DNA from: Saccoglossus kowalevskii
Taxonomy: Eukaryota > Hemichordata > Enteropneusta > Harrimaniidae
Length of the DNA stretch: 22,950 bases
Direction of reading: 5' to 3'
Assembly (NCBI RefSeq): GCF_000003605.2
Contig: NW_003119444.1
Coordinates: 1-22,950, forward strand
This document shows positions 19,351 through 22,950 of this stretch, piece after piece. The position numbers were made by a program, and so were the translations under genes. Positions within the stretch are counted from its first letter, which is position 1. Each line of letters starts with the position of its first letter. Under the pieces are notes generated by a model. That model saw nothing but the letters and a program-made list of their open reading frames with translations. It did not search any database and was not told the origin of the DNA.

Positions 19351-20073
19351 TCATTAAAAGTCAATTTTGTCAATCCTGGTTCGTAGCTTGTTTTTTTTCT
19401 ACAATCACCATGACCTCGCATCACAGCTATAAATTTAATTCATGAAATGCATTGCCGCACTTCATGAGTTTGGATATTTGGACATATAAGTCGATGACGT
19501 AATCGGATATTAAACTTGTCTCACATGGACCGCAAACGTTCAATAGACAAGTTTCGAGTTATATCGCTATCAGAATTTGGGGGGTGCGATTTCTAGCTCC
19601 CGCAATTTATTTGTTTTTTTTCCTTGATTCCCGGCGTTCTGATAAGCTATCGAACGTCTACGCGGCGAAATGCCCCCCTCCCCCCTGCCGCTACGCAGTC
19701 GCAATTGGAACGTTTTACACCAGAGAAAGCAAGTAAAGTAACAGCGTTTAAATATAGATGTACATAAACTGTTAAATTATCAAGAACTCAATTACGCCTG
19801 ATTTTAAACTACGGCGATGGACAGTCAAATTGATGAACGGTCGACGATTTATTAGGGAACACACAGTGCAAAGTAATGATTAACCTTATGGATATATAAA
19901 AAAAAAGACCTCTAAAAATGAAATAAAGTATTATTACAGATTGAGTTAATACTGCAGCCACTAAAACGATATTACAGTATTATGGATCATAATAAAAGGA
20001 TTCCATTGTTGTAAAATGATCGCCCTCTTGCGATGAAGGGCTGCCATGCAAGAAAGATATCGTTCGCCAGTAA
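19351..20073. other. Spacer without a recognisable gene
   Basis: Contains a C-rich tract (about 19673-19685) and a G run (about 19579). The + frame 19251-19445 starts in repeat copy E and is not supported. Confidence 0.4.
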
Positions 20074-20271
20074 CGGAAAGGTTGGTTTCATCGGTCCGTT
20101 GTCCACACAAACAAGCTGAAATACTTGACGGAGTTGAAAACCAATATTGTGTGTGAGTCTGCCAGAGACGCAATGGCAAATCCAGCGTCAGTCGCGAGAT
20201 TCATCCATTCACTATTCGGGGAAGCTGTGTTCCCAGTAGGGACACTTGTACTTGAGCATGCTGCAACATGA
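20074..20271 (+). other. Open frame of 65 codons with protein-like composition, possible exon or gene remnant
   Basis: The frame is open from just after a TAA (20071-20073) to TGA at 20269-20271; the only in-frame ATG is at 20173. The translation is mixed and helix-like, for example KLKYLTELKTNIVCESARDA and SVARFIHSLFGEAVFPVGT. This segment is noticeably less AT-rich than the surrounding spacer and has no visible repeat. I recognise no family. No clear splice sites bound it, so it may be a decayed exon or chance. Confidence 0.2.
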
Positions 20272-20295
20272 ACATGCATAGTATGGATTGTCTAG

Positions 20296-21915
20296 TGTTT
20301 GGGGTCGACCTAGTCTAATTGAATCGCATTGACTTGTGTCCGATCGGGTTTGATTGAATTGCAGTGACTTGAATTGGACCTGGTCTGGTTGAATCGCCAG
20401 TGACTTGTGTTCGACCTGGTCTGGTTGAATCGTAGTGACTTGTGTTCGACCTGGTCTGGTTGAATCGCAGTGATTTGTGTTCGACCTGCTCTGGTTGAAT
20501 CGCAGTGACTTGTGTTCGACCTGGTCTGGTTGAATCGCAGTGACTTGTGTTTGACCTGAACCGGTTGAATCACAGTGGCTTGCGTTTGACCTGGTGTGGT
20601 TGAATCGCAGTGTCTTGTGTTCGACCTGGTCTGGTTGAAACACAGTGACTTGTGTTTGACCTGATGTGGTTGAATCACAGTGGCCTGTGTTCGACCTGGT
20701 CTGGTTGAAACACAGTGGCCTGTGTTCGACCTGGTCTGCTTGAATCACAGTGATTTGTGTTCGACCTGGTCTGGTTGAAACACAGTGACTTGTGTTTGAC
20801 CTGATGTGGTTGAATCACAGTGTCTTGTGTTCGACCTGGTCTGGTTGAAACACAGTGGCCTGTGTTCGACCTGGTCTGCTTGAATCACAGTGATTTGTGT
20901 TCGACCTGGTCTGGTTGAATCACAGTGACTTGTGTTCGACCTGGTCTGGTTGAAACACAGTGACTTGTGTTTGACCTGATGTGGTTGAATCACAGTGTCT
21001 TGTGTTCGACCTGGTCTGGTTGAAACACAGTGGCCTGTGTTCGACCTGGTCTGCTTGAATCACAGTGATTTGTGTTCGACCTGGTCTGCTTGAATCACAG
21101 TGGCTTGTGTTTGACCTGAACCAGTTGAATCACAGTGGCTTGCGTTTGACCTGGTCTGGTTGAATCGCAGTGTCTTGTGTTCGACCTGGTCTGGTTGAAA
21201 CACAGTGGCTTGTGTTCGACGTGAACTGGTTGAATCGCAGTGTCTTGTGTTCGACCTGGTCTGCTTGAATCACAGTGGCTTGCGTTTGACCTGGTCTGGT
21301 TGAATCGCAGTGACTTGTGTTCGACCTGGTCTGGTTGAATCGCAGTGTCTTGTGTTCGACCTGGTCTGCTTGAATCACAGTGACTTGTGTTTGACCTGAA
21401 CCAGTTGAATCACAGTGGCTTGCGTTTGACCTGGTCTGGTTGAATCGCAGTGACTTGTGTTCGACCTGGTGTGGTTGAATCGCAGTGTCTTGTGTTCGAC
21501 CTGGTCTGGTTGAATCGTAGTGTCTTGTGTTCGACCTGGTCTGGTTGAATCACAGTGACTTGTGTTTGACCTGAACCAGTTGAATCACAGTGGCTTGCGT
21601 TTGACCTGGTCTGGTTGAATCACAGTGGCCTGTGTTCGACCTGGTCTGCTTGAATCACAGTGGCTTTTGTTCGACCTGGTGTGGTTGAATCGCAGTGAAT
21701 TGTGTTCGACCTGGTCTGGTTGAATCACAGTGGCCTGTGTTTGACCTGGTGTGGTTGAATCGCAGTGAATTGTGTTCGACCTGATCTGGTTGAATCGCAG
21801 TGACTTGTGTTCGACCTGGTCTGCTTGAATCACAGTGGCTTTTGTTCGACCTGGTGTGGTTGAATCGCAGTGAATTGTGTTTGACATGGTCTGGTTGAAT
21901 CGCAGTGACTGTCTC
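20296..21915. repeat. 35-bp minisatellite, 46 units
   Basis: The word TTGAA in each unit lies at 20319, 20354, 20389, 20425, 20460, 20495 and so on to 21895. This gives 45 steps of 35 bp with only one 36-bp step (an extra C at about 20397). The unit contains GACCTGGTCTGG, TTGAATCGCAG or TTGAATCACAG, and a TGACTTGTG-like end. The left edge is the most diverged. Because 35 is not a multiple of three and the minus strand lacks stops in every phase, three units encode a 35-residue super-repeat (words such as STRPGRTQVTAIQPDQVEHK). The resulting minus frames of up to 178 codons have no stable start, splice sites or conserved end, so I treat them as a by-product of the satellite. Confidence 0.95.
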
Positions 21916-22100
21916 AAGTGACACTTGCACCTGCGAATTCAACAGAGACAATATCTTTTAGGCACAATGAGACATAAATGCTGAAGTTGTTGAAACTATT
22001 CAATTCTATTGATGAGGAAAAAAATCGTTTATTAATGCTAATAAAGGCAAATTGTTCAAATGTCCCAGGGTACACTAATGTTGCTGACCAGATACAATTA

Positions 22101-22313
22101 TCGGGGATATGTCATTTAAATGTCTGTGATGTCGTACGTTTGTCTCCATGATATTATACAAATGGTGGCGACTACACACGACACATGATACATCGTTGGC
22201 GATATTATAAGATTGTCAGCGATGGTATACGCGTGTCGGCGACGTTATACGATTGTCACCCATGTTATAAGATTGTCAGTGATTTTATATGATTGTAAAC
22301 GATGTAAATTAAG
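22101..22313. repeat. Degenerate 20-bp minisatellite
   Basis: TGTC starts at 22214, 22234, 22254 and 22274, and TGTA at 22294, introduce units close to TGTCAGCGATGTTATACGAT. Weaker units run back in the same 20-bp phase to about 22101 (TGTC at 22121 and 22141). About ten units in total. Confidence 0.8.
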
Positions 22314-22435
22314 ATGCAGTGTCGTATTAAAGTTGTCTTATTAGCACTATTATAATAGGAGCTAAGCTCTCTTAGGTACATTATTGTCAATATATATATT
22401 TATGACATAAAATGAGCACAAATAGAGGCACAATA

Positions 22436-22950
22436 TTAACCAATACAACCAATTGGAACTGATCATTATCTGCCGGACTGGTCTCAGCCAATAACAATAC
22501 ATATCAAAAGATCATTATTTCCAGGAAATGGTCTCAACCAATACCACCAATATGAAAAGATGATTATCTCCAGGACTGGTCTCAACCAATAACAATACAT
22601 ATCAAACGATCATTATTTCCAGGAAATGGTCTCAACCAATACCACCAATATGAAAAGATGATTATCTCCAGGACTGGTCTCAACCAATACCACCAATATG
22701 AAAAGATGATTATATCTAGGACTGGTCTCAGCCAATACCACCAATATGAAAAGATGATTATCTCCAGGACTGGTCTCTACCAATACCAACAATATGAAAA
22801 GATGAGTATCTTCAGGACTGGTCTCAACCAATACCACCAATATTAAAAAAATGATTATCTTCAGGACTGGTCTCAACCAATACCAACAATATTATTAGAT
22901 GATTATCTCCAGGACTGGTCTCAACCAATACCACCAATATTAAAAGATAA
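22436..22950. repeat. 48-bp minisatellite, runs off the window end
   Basis: CTCAACC or its variants occur at 22581, 22631, 22679, 22727 and 22775, giving 48-bp steps after one 50-bp step. The unit contains GATGATTATCTCCAGGACTG and CTCAACCAATACCACCAATA. The first units form a variant class with ACAATACATATCAAA and TTTCCAGGAAATGG. As 48 is a multiple of three, both strands have open 16-residue periodic frames (+ MIISRTGLNQYHQYEK; - VLVETSPGDNHLFILV); neither looks like a known protein. Confidence 0.93.

Noticed and set aside
20212-20748. Minus-strand frame of 178 codons as a standard gene
   Set aside because: It is almost wholly 35-bp satellite translated in rotating phases. Overlapping frames in other phases are equally open, and there is no stable start or splice signal.
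20296-21915. CRISPR array
   Set aside because: The units are contiguous with no unique spacers, the DNA is eukaryotic and no cas genes are present.
22613-22876. Minus and plus frames over the 48-bp repeat as genes
   Set aside because: Both strands are open only because the unit is a multiple of three without stops; neither has a recognisable start context or domain.

Overview
The window looks like nuclear DNA of an animal, most likely a marine lophotrochozoan; a bivalve mollusc is my best guess. It is AT-rich and gene-poor. The one convincing gene is split by GT-AG introns, and the rest is dominated by short terminal-inverted-repeat elements (MITEs), a tRNA-derived SINE, old dispersed repeats and minisatellites. 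There are no operons, ribosome binding sites or prokaryote-style genes, and nearly all open frames of 60-110 codons look like chance or repeat-derived frames. The taxonomic guess rests on the style of the MITEs and on a ciliary-type gene, not on a database match.

Layout. 1-2970: the 3' half of a protein-coding gene on the + strand. Three coding exons (458-582, 1083-1203, 2572-2787) join in one frame to give the last 153 residues of a protein resembling the CFAP95/C9orf135 ciliary family. A tandem 169-bp duplication and a CTCF-like motif lie in its last intron, and poly(A) signals follow. 3000-5000: AT-rich spacer with two TA-flanked MITEs. 5960-7120: a nested repeat block with two copies of a tRNA-derived SINE on the minus strand, one pogo/Tigger-like terminus, and a duplicated unit split by the SINE-bearing segment. 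7430-19350: intergenic DNA holding six copies or fragments of one dispersed repeat family of about 0.5 kb (labelled A-F), two more MITEs, a CpG-richer promoter-like patch near 8.7 kb, a G-rich degenerate tandem repeat at 16.1-16.6 kb and a compact transcription-factor-site cluster at 18.15 kb. 20296-22950: three different minisatellites in succession, with 35-bp, 20-bp and 48-bp units. The last runs off the window end.

How the parts relate. The gene is complete at its 3' end and its upstream exons lie before base 1. Nothing downstream can be tied to it. The most notable structures are the 35-bp minisatellite (46 units in near-perfect register, open in all three minus frames), the dispersed family A-F spread over about 12 kb, and several short MITEs with visible target-site duplications. 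I see no defence system, operon, rRNA, intact tRNA gene or CRISPR.
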